Assembly (NCBI GenBank): GCA_036426205.1
Contig: CM071571.1
Span: 113,056,316-113,120,315 of the forward strand
Reading direction: 5' to 3'
DNA from: Ascaphus truei
Taxonomy: Eukaryota; Chordata; Amphibia; Anura; Ascaphidae
DNA: 64,000 nucleotides
The first letter of the stretch is position 1. Each line of letters begins with the position of its first letter. This document shows positions 9,960 through 20,405 of the stretch, piece by piece. The translations under genes were made by a program, and so were the position numbers. The notes under the pieces are model-generated. The model saw nothing but the letters and a program-made list of their open reading frames with translations, was not told the DNA's origin and made no database searches.

Positions 9960-10345
9960 GTTTTGGTGGGGGGACCCATGGAGACCACCCGAGGACCCCC
10001 GGATGCCCACGGGTACCACCTGCGGACCCATGGGGGACACCTGCGGGGAAGAACCAGGGGCCCCACAGCTGTGGGAACCCCACGGACTCGCAGGGACCAC
10101 CCGAGGGCCCCAGACCCCTGTGGGAACCCCCAAGGGCCCCCAGTCACCGGTGGAGATGACCTGGGGAACCCGAGACACCAGTGGGACCACCCGTGGACCC
10201 CATTGGGACCCGCGGTGACACACGGGGACCACCTGGAGGCCCACAGAGCCTTGCAGGGACCACCTGGAGGACCCTAAACACCGTGGGTACCACCCAGAGT
10301 GCACTATGGGGCCTGCGGACACCTGTCGGGCCCATCGGCCTGGGA
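9960..10345. repeat. GC-rich degenerate minisatellite (copy A)
   Basis: About 380 bases built from variants of a 15-19-base unit around GGGACCACCNGNGGACCCC, in sharp contrast to the AT-rich flanks. Because the unit lacks stops in several frames it produces overlapping Pro/Gly/Arg-rich frames on both strands, which I do not regard as genes. A noisy copy lies at 22190-22565. Confidence 0.85.
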
Positions 10346-10419
10346 TATTACTCTAGCGGTTACTATCCGGTTACTAGGGGACATTAGCTGTTGTAACTAT
10401 TGGAGGTCATAAGTCACAC

Positions 10420-11204
10420 ATTTTTGTGCAACCTGTATAAAGAACTTTCAAACTTTCGATTATTCTACATTTAAAAATGAACAACTCCAAATCAAAATAT
10501 ATTACGACTAAATCTAACTCCATCTACAATTAAACTATTTGAAAATGAATTGGGATTTTTCATGGTGCCCCTCATACTTTAAATATTTTGTGTTCATATT
10601 TCATCCACATATAATACATTGTACAAATATAATTATCCCCAATTGTACAAAAACAATTCTTACCATATGGAAAGACTACGAGTTGTCATGGTTTGGTCAT
10701 ATAGCGACTTTGATGACCATCCTTCCTAAACTGTTCTATTATGTTCATGTTCTTCCAGTCAAAATACCAAAGAGTGAGTTAACTAAAATTCATATTGTAT
10801 TTAACAAATGTATATGGAATCACAAGCATCCACGTCTAAAGAGCCAAATCGTTCAACAGCCCAATACTGTAGGTGGACTAGGACTAGGAGTTCTGCATAT
10901 CTTTAAATATTATAGAGCTACCCACATAGGTCAGTTAATATACTGGCATGATGTGCCAAGAACTCCTACTGTATATGGCAAGCTTCTGTTCTCTTGCCAG
11001 AATCTCTGATATTATCTGGGTACCCTTTAAATCAAAGACCCCTAATATATTCTCTTATCCTATATTACAATAAATTTGTGAACCATGGGATCAGAGTCGA
11101 TCTACATGTGATCTTTCTATATTCCTCTCTGAGAGGCCATAGTTAACATTTCTTTTAATACAATGGTTAAAGAAAACACATACAAAATACTACACAGATA
11201 GTAT
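10420..11204 (+). pseudogene. L1/Tx1-like LINE RT C-terminal region, 5' portion (split by Gypsy)
   Basis: The readable frame is 10539-11009. Its core, LSWFGHIATLMTILPKLFYY ... LPVKIPKSEL ... NKCIWNHKHPRLK ... GGLGLGVLHIFKYYRATHIG, is the region just downstream of the RT palm in L1-type LINEs, where 'WFGRIATLKMTILPK..Y' and 'GGLGLP...YY.A' are conserved. It ends at the CTAAC target site (11205-11209). The same LINE resumes at 19852. The 5' end of the LINE is missing (truncated before about 10420). Confidence 0.8.
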
Positions 11205-11209
11205 CTAAC

Positions 11210-12116
11210 TGTAAGGAATCTGGTGTCTAAGCGCCGTCAGTGCGACCATTACTCACCTCCCGTCGGTACTCAGGCGTCCAAGCGTCTGCAGCGCAATTCC
11301 CACATACCTCCGTTGTCTGCCACTGGCACTCTGGCTCCTCGCCATCACAGGATTGCACCAACCGAAGAGGTGCCTGTTGAACCGCAGCCTCTGCGTGTGT
11401 CTCTAGCTCCGCGCTCTATGCGCACACGTGCATCTGTCTCTGGCCCCATGCGCATACGCGTGTCAGTCACCGAATCCACGCACACACGCACGCCAGCCCC
11501 AGACATTATGTGCATGCATTCCCAGCTTACAGAGCACACGCCTAACAGAGCACTTTTAACCACTGCTCCTGCAGTGAGGCGTCGACCCCAAGCATCACAC
11601 AGTTCCATGCAAATCAATGATTACACTCAGCTGGGCTGTAACACCTCCCTCCTATCAGGGAGGACTCCTTGCAGTCCTCCAGGCCTGCCCCCTTTTCCCA
11701 TTGGCCTGCCCAGCCTTATTATGCCTGTGCTTCCCATCACTCGTCGCTCGACATAGTTCTGTATGGAAGCATTTGACTACTCTCTCAGTGACTCCTCAGG
11801 TATTGACGCGGATTGGACGACTACCCCCTCTGGCTCTCGACTTCGGCTCTACTTGGACTTCGTGACTTCTGGCATCCCTGAAACACGACTTATACCTTCG
11901 ACCATCCGCAACTCTCAAATCCCTGATCTTGGCAACGGCAATAACTACTCTTCCTCTACTACCGGTACCGGCAAGTATTGTCTTCCTTACTATACCTGGC
12001 CTGGCAACACTAACACCACACTCCGGAAGCGCTCCCTTTGCTGCGGGTGCGTTTATCCCTACGTCCCACCTCAGCACAGGGGACGGGTCTGGTCTGCGGG
12101 CAGCACCGGCGTAACA
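11210..12116 (+). repeat. 5' LTR of Gypsy element, copy A
   Basis: 907 bases, TGTAAGGAATC...GGCGTAACA, starting TG and ending CA. A TTATTATG stretch at 11717-11724 is a candidate TATA box, and GCTCGACATA at 11746-11755, about 25 bases further, is the likely start of the transcript because it is complementary to the sequence just after the LTR. CpG-rich open frames within the LTR (11223-11756 and others) have no domains and are repeated in the 3' LTR. Confidence 0.9.
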
Positions 12117-12117
12117 T

Positions 12118-12127
12118 TATGTCGAGC
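12118..12127 (+). promoter_or_regulatory. Putative self-priming primer-binding site (Gypsy copy A)
   Basis: TATGTCGAGC begins two bases after the 5' LTR and is the exact reverse complement of GCTCGACATA inside the LTR (11746-11755). There is no TGG start as expected for a tRNA primer. In Tf1 and sushi-type elements the 5' end of the transcript folds back to prime reverse transcription at exactly this place. The gag start codon (12119-12121) lies within the site. Confidence 0.65.
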
Positions 12128-12991
12128 CCACAAAACGCAGACCAGACTGAATTAGGTATGATTTCCACGAATCTGCATCAGCAGAATCAAGTCATGGCCG
12201 AACAAATTATGGCGCTAAAACAACAACTAGCCACGCTGTCGGTTCAGGTTGCAGGGGTAACTACAACATGCTCCTCCGATATGAGGATTCCTAACCCCAA
12301 ACCTTACGCAGGTGAATCTCAAGATTTTCAGGGCTTCATTAATCAATGTGAGGTACAGTTTGAAATGGCCCCCCAGCAGTTTTCTACTGGCCGAAAGAAG
12401 GTGGCCTACATTTATTATCTGTTGACGGGTAGCGCACTGGCTTGGGCCTCCCCCATCTGGGAGCTGCGAGATGACCTTACCCAGAATTACTCAGCCTTCA
12501 AGACGGAATTCAGGCAAGTGTTTGACTCCCCCGCACGTCGGGAGGTGGCGTCTTCATCTCTTTTACAGATTACTCAAGGGCGAAGACTGGTGACTGAATA
12601 CGCCATAGAGTTCCGGACCCTTGCAGCAGAGACCAACTGGGAACAGGAGGCCTACGTCGCCGTATTCTGGCAAGGACTGTCAGACAGCATCAAGGATGTT
12701 CTTGCTCTCCAACCCAGGCCAGGTCTTTTGGAGGAGCTCATCACTCTGGCGATTAGAGTGGACCAACGTATTCAGGTACGCCGCACGGAGTGCCAGCACA
12801 CTCGCTCGGTAACCTCTTCGTCTCTTTCTCTCAGCACTACTACAGTCCCCAGGTCCACTACACCGCTCCGTTCCTTCCTTGGACTCGTCCAAACCGATGC
12901 AGTTGGGGGTTCAACGGGTTCGCACACCAATACGGCAATTCCGCCGCGCCGGGGAATTGTGCTATTATTGCAGACCTGCAAAAACATCTGA
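12119..12991 (+). pseudogene. gag: Gag of Gypsy element (copy A)
   Basis: The frame starts with ATG right after the LTR. Residues ~10-50 are Gln-rich (a short coiled coil, 'QQNQVMAEQIMALKQQLATL'). Then comes the retrotransposon Gag domain: PKPYAGESQDFQGFINQCEV, LTGSALAWASP, FKTEFRQVFDSP, SSSLLQITQG, FRTLAAETNW, FWQGLSDSIKDVL. Gag forms the particle that houses reverse transcription. Near 12880 the true frame shifts, and the zinc-knuckle remnant (RRAGELCYYCRPAKT, about 12945-12990) is read in another frame, in which the remaining knuckle residues are lost. The upstream part of the open frame (12038-12118) belongs to the LTR, so I choose 12119. Confidence 0.88.
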
Positions 12992-13079
12992 CCCAAGAAT
13001 GTCTTCCATCTCTGGAAAAACGGGAGCACCCAGTGAGTATGAAGGGGCTCTTCATGGGTGTTATGTCTCCTCGTCCCCT

Positions 13080-13488
13080 TCCCCAAAAAGGATTCCCTAA
13101 GAAACTCACTATACCCGTGTGCCTCTCAGGCCGTAAGTTCCGCGTCTCCACAGTTGCCTTCATAGACTCCGGAGCCGGAGGCAATTTCGTGGATCAAGAG
13201 TTCGCCAAACACTACCAGAAACCGCTCGTGGAGAAAAAGATCCCCATCGCCTTGGTTGGTATTGATGGGCATCCACTCACGCCGGCATTTATCTCATTAG
13301 AGACGGTTCCGGTTGTACTTTCCTCTGATAATCACAAGGAGACCCTGACCCTCGACGTAATTCAGGCTCCTGGAACACCCATAACCCTAGGATTGCCATG
13401 GTTGCAACTACACAACCCACGGATCAATTGGGCATCCACCAACCCCATCACTTGGGACAAAGGTCAGGTGAACCACAGCGACTCCTAG
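13080..13488 (+). pseudogene. Aspartic protease region of Gypsy pol (copy A)
   Basis: Part of a frame open from 12790. The active-site motif is FIDSGAGGNFVD, with the Asp codon at 13165-13167, followed by the flap region and the ILG-type segment 'TPITLGLPWLQLHNP', conserved just before Gypsy RT as 'LGLPWLxxHNPxIDW'. The protease would cut the Gag-Pol polyprotein. The frame ends at 13488 while RT continues in another frame, so a frameshift separates them. Confidence 0.85.
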
Positions 13489-14858
13489 CGAATACCACCG
13501 TTCCTGAGACGAACCTCCCTATGGTTTACCACCAGTTTCTGGACGTATTTAATAAGGTACAATCTGACCTTCTACCCCCACACAGGTCATATGACTGTCC
13601 TATTGACCTGATTCCTGGTTACACATTACCTAAGTCCAAGACTTATCCTCTGTCTCTCCCCGAAACTAAGGCTATGGATGAGTACATCCAGGAGAACCTG
13701 AAGAAAGGTTTTATTTGTCCATCTACTTCACCAGCTGGAGCAGGGTTCTTCTTCGTAAAGAAGAAGGATGGAACTTTAAGACCTTGTATTTATTATAGAG
13801 GGCTTAACCGCATCACCGTAAAGAATTGCTACCCACTCCCCCTTATCACTGAACTTTTTGATAGGTTGCAAGGTGCCAAAGTCTTCTCCAAGCTGGACCT
13901 CAGGGGAGCTTATAATCTTGTACGCATACGTCAAGGAGACGAATGGAAAACGGCCTTCAACACGCGTAGTGGCCACTACGAATACCTTGTGATGCCTTTC
14001 AGACTGTGTAATGCTCCAGCCGTTTTTCAAGATTTCATTAACGATGTTTTCCGCAAAGTACTCAACGACTTTGTCATAGTCTATCTGGATGATATCCTGA
14101 TTTTTTCAAAGGATTTACAGGACCACATCTTTCATACATCTTACGTGCTCTCTCGCCTTCGTGAACATCGAATATATGCCAAGATGGAGAAATGTACCTT
14201 CCATCAGACTTCGACCCAGTTTTTAGGCTACATTATTTCCAGCGATGGTTTCATGATGGATCCGGACAAATTAAAAGCCGTTACTAACTGGCCTAGACCC
14301 GACTCTCTTAAATCCGTCCAGTGCTTCCTGGGATTTGCGAACTACTACCTCAAGTTTATCCGTGATTTCTCCAGAATTGTTGCACCTATCACAGCCCTTA
14401 CGAAGAAGGGGGCCGATCCGTCGGTTTGGTCACCAGAGGCCAATACCGCCTTCAACACACTTAAGGAGGCTTTTGTGTCCGCACCGGTTCTCCATCACCC
14501 CAACACTGATCTCCCTTTCGTGTTGGAGGTGGACGCCTCTGATTCTGGCGCTGGTGCCATTCTATCCCAGAGACCTTCACCCCAAGAAAAATTGCATCCC
14601 TGTGCATTCTTTTCAAAGAAATTTACCTCAGCGGAGAGGAACTACGACGTGGGGAACAGAGAGTTACTGGCCGTTAAAATGGCACTTCAAGAATGGAGGC
14701 ATCTCCTGGAAGGGTCGAGGGAACCGTTCACCATCCTCACAGACCATAAGAATTTATTATATATAGAGAACGCTCGCCGTCTGGGTCCACGGCAAGCCCA
14801 CTGGTCTTTGTTTTTTTCCAGATTTAATTTCCAACTGTCATATATTCCTGGGACTTAA
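13489..14858 (+). pseudogene. pol: Reverse transcriptase and RNase H of Gypsy pol (copy A)
   Basis: RT motifs in order: [42 protein letters not shown] (motif A Asp), MPFRLCNAPAVFQDFIND (motif B; the usual Gly after F is Arg, likely damaging), VYLDDILIFS (motif C; YLDD codons 14082-14093), QFLGYIIS. RNase H follows: VLEVDASDSGAGAILSQ, FTSAERNYDVGNRELLAVK, LTDHKNLLYIE. The frame runs from 13398 and stops with TAA in the GT-NVKADALSR motif (14856-14858), which is normally a Lys or Gln codon, so a single substitution closes the frame before integrase. The function is copying element RNA into DNA. Confidence 0.92.
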
Positions 14859-15782
14859 AATGTCAAAGCCGATGCTCTCTCAAGACAACATTCTTCCGAA
14901 GAGAGACCAGAAGATTCCATGGAGATCATTTTACCTCATGAGAAGATTTTTGCCGCATCTTCCTTCATAAGCTTTGACAAGATCGTCAAGTCACAAAGGT
15001 CCATTCCAAAGAACCTGAAGGTCCCCAGGGGAAAGCTCTTCGTGAGACCTAATTTCATACCCGAGGTTCTGGATTGGGGACATGCCTCGAGAGCAGCTGG
15101 TCATTCTGGCTACAAAAAGACTTTGGACCTTATACGTCGCAACTTTTGGTGGCCCAAGATGTCCAAAGACATTTTCAAATATACGCACGCTTGTCCGGTC
15201 TGTGCGCAAAACAAGACAATTCATCAAAGGCCTCACGGTCTTCTCCTTCCTCTGCCCATCCCAGAACGTCCATGGTCACACATATCAATGGATTTTATTG
15301 TGGAGTTGCCAAGGTCCAAAGGGATGAATACGATTTTAGTGGTGGTGGATCATTTTTCAAAGATGGCTCACTTTATCCCACTCAAAGAACTTCCCACCTC
15401 ACCCGCCCTTGCTGATATCTTCACTGATCACATCTTTCGCATTCATGGTATTCCGTCGTCCATCGTGTCTGACAGAGGGTCACAGTTCGTTTCCAGATTT
15501 TGGAGAACTTTTACCAAAAGACTAGGGATCTCTTCTTCTTTTTCCTCAGCTTACCATCCTCAGTCCAATGGTCAAACAGAAAGAGTCAATCAGTCCCTGG
15601 AAAAATACCTGAGGTGTTTCATTTCCAATTCTCAGGATGATTGGGCACAACTTTTGCCATGGGCCGAATATGCTTTTAACTCTGCTACCAACGAGTCCAC
15701 CCGAGAGTCGCCATTTTTCATCAATTACGGTTTTCATCCCCCATGTCTTCCCGTCTCCAACATTCCTTCCGGAGGGAAGTGT
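14859..15782 (+). pseudogene. Integrase of Gypsy pol (copy A), 3'-truncated by PLE
   Basis: Continues the RT frame after the stop. Zinc-binding HHCC domain: GHASRAAGHSGYKKT ... FWWPKM ... CPVCAQNK. Catalytic core: ISMDFIVELP (first Asp), IVSDRGSQFVS (second Asp), HPQSNGQTERVNQ with the Glu. The text then runs LPWAEYAFNS and SPFFINYGFHPP before the PLE sequence starts (about 15783). The C-terminal DNA-binding GPY/F module, which is visible in the independent fragment at 42445-43020, is absent here, as is any chromodomain apart from the final few codons after the PLE. Confidence 0.9.
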
Positions 15783-16011
15783 TTGATACATGAAACGCGT
15801 TGGACTGAATGAGGGCGCATTGCCCTTACATCAAAAGAGGTTTTATATTGCCTTTATTGCCTTTGTACTTGTTTTCCACATTGCGGTTCAGGACTGTTTA
15901 TTTGGGACTTTTTCACTCGCATACCACTCATACACACGCGGTCTGTGTTTGTGCCTGGTGACGCTTGGCGCCGCTTGATGACGTTACTGGCGAGCGTCCT
16001 GTGATCCAGCG

Positions 16012-16305
16012 CTGTGGACCGGAGAGGAGCGTGTACCCGCGGCGGTGACTACATCGGTTACACCTGACCTAGCTGGGACAGAGGGAATCCCCCTCTGTGG
16101 TGAGCCAAGTGGGCACTGTGGACCGGAGAGGAGCGTGTGCTTGTGGTGGTGATCACATCGGCTGCACCTGACCCAGCAGGGACAGAGGGAAGCCCCCTCT
16201 GCGGTGAGATAAGCCAGTGTTAAAACCGGAAAGGAGTGTGTACCCGTGGCGGCGACTTCATCAGCTACACCTGATCCAGAGGGAATCCCCTTCTATGGAG
16301 AAGAG
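16012..16305. repeat. Three tandem ~100-bp repeats in the PLE 3' region (copy A)
   Basis: Units beginning GTGGACCGGAGAGGAGCGTG (16015, 16119) and a diverged third from about 16224 (ACCGGAAAGGAGTGTG). Each runs through GGCGGTGACTACATCGG-type sequence to AGAGGGAATCCCCCTCT, which can itself form a short hairpin. Noncoding; possibly regulatory for the PLE. Confidence 0.75.
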
Positions 16306-17160
16306 CTGTTTCTGGTGACCCCCATCTGAGCACAGAGTGGTAACATGTCCCTAACATGTCCTGCCTGATTTTATTTTATTGATGTACGTGCAATACTCAC
16401 CTGATTATTAATACAATATTGTTATTTATACTACACAATGAGGTTTTTTTGCGCTGTCTTTTTTCTGTTTTTGCACTAGTTTGGTTTGTGGAGCTACACC
16501 ACAAGACAGCGGCATCACCTCCAAATTTATTAACAGGTTTAATTTTTGAAATATATATCACAAGGGTATTGTTATTTAATCACTTTTAACACAATATCAC
16601 AATTTATGAGCGCAGATCACTTTTCTTTCTTAACACTATATATGCCTGCAACCACAGACCATGAGAGCAAGTGGCAGCGTTCACATATAAATACCACTTG
16701 ATGAATGGAATTCCCTTATACTAAGGCTATCATATGAACGCTACTTGCTTGCAAGTAGCAGAGCTCCAACATCGCTCTCAACAAGTACTGGGAGTCCCTG
16801 TGACTAGTGACAGTAGTATGTGATAACAGTAGAACAGAGAAACAATATCATAGTGATCTGTGATATTGGCTAAATTGCCGAGTAGATGGGGGATTCCCTG
16901 TTACTAAACTGTCATATGAACGTTGCTTGCTTCCAAACAACACAGCTCCAACATCGCTGTCATTAATTACTGGGAGTCCCTGAGGCTAATGTCAGACAAT
17001 AGTTAAGCAATACTAGATCAACATCAATGCGTGATACTTAGCTAGATGACTCTTGTCCTCTGCTCATGCTGGGACACAGAACTGCCAATACTGCCGATGC
17101 GCTCCTACTAGCTGCTGCTTGCTCGGGATCAGCTGCTCAACGTGATGTGACATCACCACG
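16306..17160. other. PLE 3' noncoding sequence (copy A)
   Basis: No coding potential. It contains two diverged ~150-base repeats (about 16715-16860 and 16905-17000, sharing TATGAACG..GCTTGC, AGCTCCAACATCGCT and ACTGGGAGTCCCTG). Near 17165-17200 the minus strand reads CTAACGA...GAGAAACGCGTAGGG, a degraded version of the hammerhead-like PLE terminus. Confidence 0.5.
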
Positions 17161-17704
17161 CCACGGTGCCCACGCCCTACGCGTTTCTCTCCAGGCGCAG
17201 CTTCGTTAGGGGCAGGTGGATGCCGGGACTGAGGACCTGCCGCATTAAATAGCAATGGACAGGTGGATTCAATAATCAGTTAACCTCTTGCTGCTACTGG
17301 TAATAGGTACCGGAGTACATAGAATTGCAGCGCAGGTCGTCAGTTATCCGACTATGGTGACACTATAGCTGATAACCACATGGATTAATAGAATTAAAAA
17401 GATTAGCTTTTATAATTATGCATACATTTCAAAAATAATGTTAAACTTAACCGCAACATAATAATTAACAGTATAATACTGTGACTGAAGGTTTATAGTG
17501 CAGCAAACGATCCACTTATTGGATAGGATGAGGTAAGTCAAATGTACACACTAAACACATTTATATCTACCTTTGGATACATACCGATATGATGGTGTAG
17601 GTGTACTACTGATTTAAGTGTATTAAGTACAAGGGAACTGAGGGGGAATAAAGTAGGTGTTATTAACAATAGCTAGCCTGGCAAGACCATGAGGGCAGAC
17701 AGGG

Positions 17705-17990
17705 CTAAATAAAAGGGGTAAATGTGAAACCCTCATATAGACCCAATGGATATAATGTTTTTAGGTGATATATCCATTCTGCCTCTCGTTGCAGGAGTCT
17801 CTGATCGATGTCACCACCTCTGATGGTATTGATGACCCTGTCTATCCCTATGAACTGGAGGCAACCAGTGTCCCCATTGTGTCTAGAATTAACATGGCGT
17901 GCTACTGGTGTATCAGCTTTGTTTAGAACAGAGTTAATGTGTTCTAACACGCGTCTGCGCAGCTCGCGTATTGTTTTCCCTACATATCTA
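17705..17990 (-). pseudogene. GIY-YIG endonuclease of nested PLE (copy A)
   Basis: Minus-strand frame with YHLICICGHRYVGKTIREL (GIY-YIG core, read across the frame break near 17950-18010), RRRVLEHINSV, SVLNKADTPVARHVNS, FIGIDRV and GGDIDQRLLQREAEWIYHLKTLYPLGL, the C-terminal patch with the conserved Glu and Trp. It lies just downstream of the linker frame (18014-18769), separated by a stop or frameshift at about 18010. Probably inactive. Confidence 0.85.
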
Positions 17991-18013
17991 TGTCCACAAA
18001 TACAAATGATCAG

Positions 18014-18850
18014 TTATATGACATTAAAGCTTTTACAATTCACAAAGTGTCTTATTTCGAATTGTTTGGTGTTGTCATAACTGTCAAAGGTTTTTGTGGT
18101 AAGTATGTGTTTACACGCCTTACAGCTGCCACAGCGGAAGCAACCTTTTGGTGGATTAGGTAGCCATGTTTTTGGGGGTGTATTTTGATGGTGACTATGC
18201 ACTAGGTCGTCCTTCAGATTTTTAGACCTCCTGCTCGTGATATTTGGTGTATCATTAAGTACCTGAGCTAAATCACTGTCAGACTTCAATATATGCCAAT
18301 GTCTGGAGAATATCTGTTTGACATCATGCCATCTTTGGCTATACGTCCCGATGCATCTTATTACTGTGTCAACTTCTTTTATTTTAGGAACAAGAAGTGT
18401 ATCCCTATTGCATTGTAGTGCTCGATTGTATGCATTATGTAAATTCTTTGGAGAGTACCCCCTATCCAGGAATCTGTTTTCCAGATCTTTGGATTGTATT
18501 TTGAAATCCTGGAGGTTAGAGCAGTTGCGTCGTAAGCGCAAATACTGCCCTGTGGGTATCCCTCGGATAAGAGAGATAGGATGTTGACTCTGAGCCAATA
18601 ATAAATTATTGGTTGATGTGGTTTTCCTGAACACTGTGGTTTGAATACTGTGGGAGGGATCAATGGTAATACTGAGATCCAAAAACGTAATCTTACTCTG
18701 GCTATACTCAGATGTTAGACGCAAGTTTAAGGTGTTTATATTCAGACGCTTGATGAATTCAAGTAACATATCTTTGGGACCACTCCAAATTAGGATAATA
18801 TCGTCGATAAATCTGAGCCATAAATCTATGAACTCAGTAAATATCGCATT
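18014..18850 (-). pseudogene. PLE RT motif C, thumb and Cys-rich linker (copy A)
   Basis: RFIDDIILIW (Asp codons 18800-18805) is followed in frame by TFLDLSITID, FRKTTSTNNLLLAQSQHP, LRLRRNCSNL and the Cys-rich linker CFRCGSCKACKHIL (residues about 225-238 of the 251-codon frame starting at 18769). The order RT palm, thumb, linker CxxC, GIY-YIG is diagnostic of PLEs. The region upstream of motif C is absent. Confidence 0.85.
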
Positions 18851-18935
18851 CTCCGGTTCTTCTGAAGACTTTCAGGAAGAAGTTTCCGAGCAAACCATCT
18901 AAGGACCGTCCTGAGGCCGTTCCTGAAGGGGGGGG
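18851..18935 (+). pseudogene. Gypsy pol tail and polypurine tract (copy A)
   Basis: After the PLE the Gypsy sequence resumes with SSEDFQEEVSEQTI and a TAA stop, 40 bases before the 3' LTR. GAAGGGGGGGG (18925-18935) immediately before TACTGTAAGG is the polypurine tract that primes plus-strand DNA. About 1 kb that should lie between the integrase core and this tail is missing. Confidence 0.75.
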
Positions 18936-18938
18936 TAC

Positions 18939-19846
18939 TGTAAGGAATCTGGTGTCTAAGTGCCGTCAGCGCGACCATTACTCATCTCCCGTCGGTACTC
19001 AGGCGTCCAAGCGTCTGCAGCGCAATTCCCACATACCTCCGTTGTCTGCCACTGGCACTCTGGCTCCTCGCCATCACAGGATTGCACCAACCGAAGAGGT
19101 GCCTGTTGAACCGCAGCCTTTGCGTGTGTCTCCAGCTCCGCGCTCTATGCACACACGTGCATCTGTCTCTGGCCCCATGCGCATACGCGTGTCAGTCACC
19201 GAATCCACGCACACACGCACGCCAGCCCCAGACATTATGTGCATGCATTCCCAGCTTACAGAGCACACGCCTAACAGAGCACTATTAACCACTGCTCCTG
19301 CAGTGAGGCGTCGCCCCCAAGCATCACACAGTTCCATGCAAATCAATGATTACACTCAGCTGGGCTGTAACACCTCCCTCCTATCAGGGAGGACTCCTGG
19401 CAGTCCTCCAGGCCTGCCCCCTTTTCCCATTGGCCTGCCCAGCCTTATTATGCCTGTCCTTCCCATCACTCGTCGCTCGACATAGTTCTGTATGGAAGCA
19501 TTTGACTACTCTCTCAGTGACTCCTCAGGTATTGATGCGGATTGGACGACTACCCCCTTTGGCTCTCGACTTCGGCTCTACTTGGACTTCGTGACTTCTG
19601 GCATCCCTGAAACACGGCTTATACCTTCGACCATCCGCAACTCTCCAATCCCTGATCTTGGCAACGGCAATAACTACTCTTCCTCTACTACCGGTACCGG
19701 CAAGTATTGTCTTCCTTACTATACCTGGCCTGGCAAACACTAACACCACACTCCGGACGCGCTCCCTTTGCTGCGGGTGCATGTATCCCTACGTCCCACC
19801 TCAGCACAGGGGACGGGTCTGGTCTGCGGGCAGCACCGGCGTAACA
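18939..19846 (+). repeat. 3' LTR of Gypsy element, copy A
   Basis: 908 bases, differing from the 5' LTR at only a handful of positions, mostly substitutions (for example T for C in the first 30 bases, TATTGATGCG for TATTGACGCG). The self-primer source GCTCGACATA is preserved. Low LTR divergence implies a recent insertion. Confidence 0.9.
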
Positions 19847-19851
19847 CTAAC

Positions 19852-20405
19852 TCCATCTAGGTTGCACCACATGTTCCCCAACTGTTCTAACCTTTGCTCC
19901 AGGGGATGTGGCCAAGTAAGATCATTACTCCATATTTAGTGGTCATGTCTGACCATTGTACCTCTATGGGAAAATATCGCTAGATTTATGTCTCAACTAC
20001 TTTATGTTAATATATCTCTGGATCCATGGAGTTTCTTGTTAGGAAAAAGTATTCCAGATATACATACATAAACACAATAATAAACTAATATCACATATAT
20101 CAGGATGTATAGAACCCTTGAAGGTAACCCACAAAAGACAGGAACCTTTACCAGATATTGAATTTTTAAATTAGCTTGCCCCCAGTATCCTGTATGGACC
20201 TAGTTTATGCCTCCCTCCTCCACCTTCCCATCCAACTCGTTCTTTCCCTTATCCTCTTTTCTTCTTAATTTTGCTGTTTCTCCTTAAGGTATGAGGCAAA
20301 TTGTGTTTGGTATTGTAAATTACTTACTAATGTTTTTTTGTTTTTCTGTATTGCTGTCTTGTTAAATCTATGGCGAAAAATGGAAAAATGGACAATAAAA
20401 AAAAG
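19852..20405 (+). pseudogene. L1-like LINE 3' end (copy A)
   Basis: Continues the LINE interrupted at 11204. It contains the degenerate Cys/His/Trp-containing C-terminal region (plus-strand 'HLMWSC'-like and 'DPWSFLLG'-like patches around 19860-20045), a 3' untranslated part with TTCTGTATTGCTGTCTTG, and ends with AATGGACAATAAAAAAAAG, a polyadenylation signal and A-tail at about 20388-20405. Confidence 0.65.

Larger units (their letters stand above)
15783..18850 (-). mobile_element. Penelope-like element nested in the Gypsy element (copy A)
   Basis: The Gypsy frame is interrupted from about 15783 to 18850 by sequence reading as a PLE on the minus strand: the RT motif C box at 18800-18805, the linker, and a GIY-YIG nuclease, then ~1.9 kb of 3' noncoding sequence with terminal GAAACGCG boxes. 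The RT is cut off upstream of motif C, so the PLE is 5'-truncated, as expected for target-primed insertion. A convincing target duplication is not visible: CATTCCTTCCGG on the left and CATTCTCCGG on the right are only similar. Confidence 0.85.
11205..19851 (+). mobile_element. Ty3/Gypsy (sushi/Tf1-like) LTR retrotransposon, copy A
   Basis: CTAAC flanks both ends (11205-11209, 19847-19851). LTRs are 11210-12116 and 18939-19846, each TGTAAGG...CGTAACA and nearly identical. The internal order is gag, protease, RT, RNase H, integrase, then a nested PLE, then the pol tail and polypurine tract. The order with integrase last, and the integrase and RT motifs, are Ty3/Gypsy. The coding region has a few frameshifts and one in-frame stop, so it is a recent but defective copy. 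It sits in the 3' region of an L1-like LINE. Confidence 0.92.

Noticed and set aside
9711..10387. Several overlapping 60-190-codon frames on both strands
   Set aside because: They lie over the GC-rich minisatellite, which lacks stops in most frames; the products are Pro/Gly/Arg-rich repeats without domains, and copy B breaks them.
11223..11756. 177-codon plus-strand frame (and its twin at 18952-19485)
   Set aside because: It lies wholly inside the Gypsy LTRs, ahead of the predicted transcript start, and has no domain.
16012..16305. CRISPR-like array
   Set aside because: Three ~100-base tandem units without unique spacers, inside a vertebrate PLE; likewise the 65-base units at 43163-43345.
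15770..18850. Clean target duplication for the nested PLE
   Set aside because: CATTCCTTCCGG and CATTCTCCGG are similar but not identical, and part of the Gypsy pol is missing, so I do not claim a duplication.
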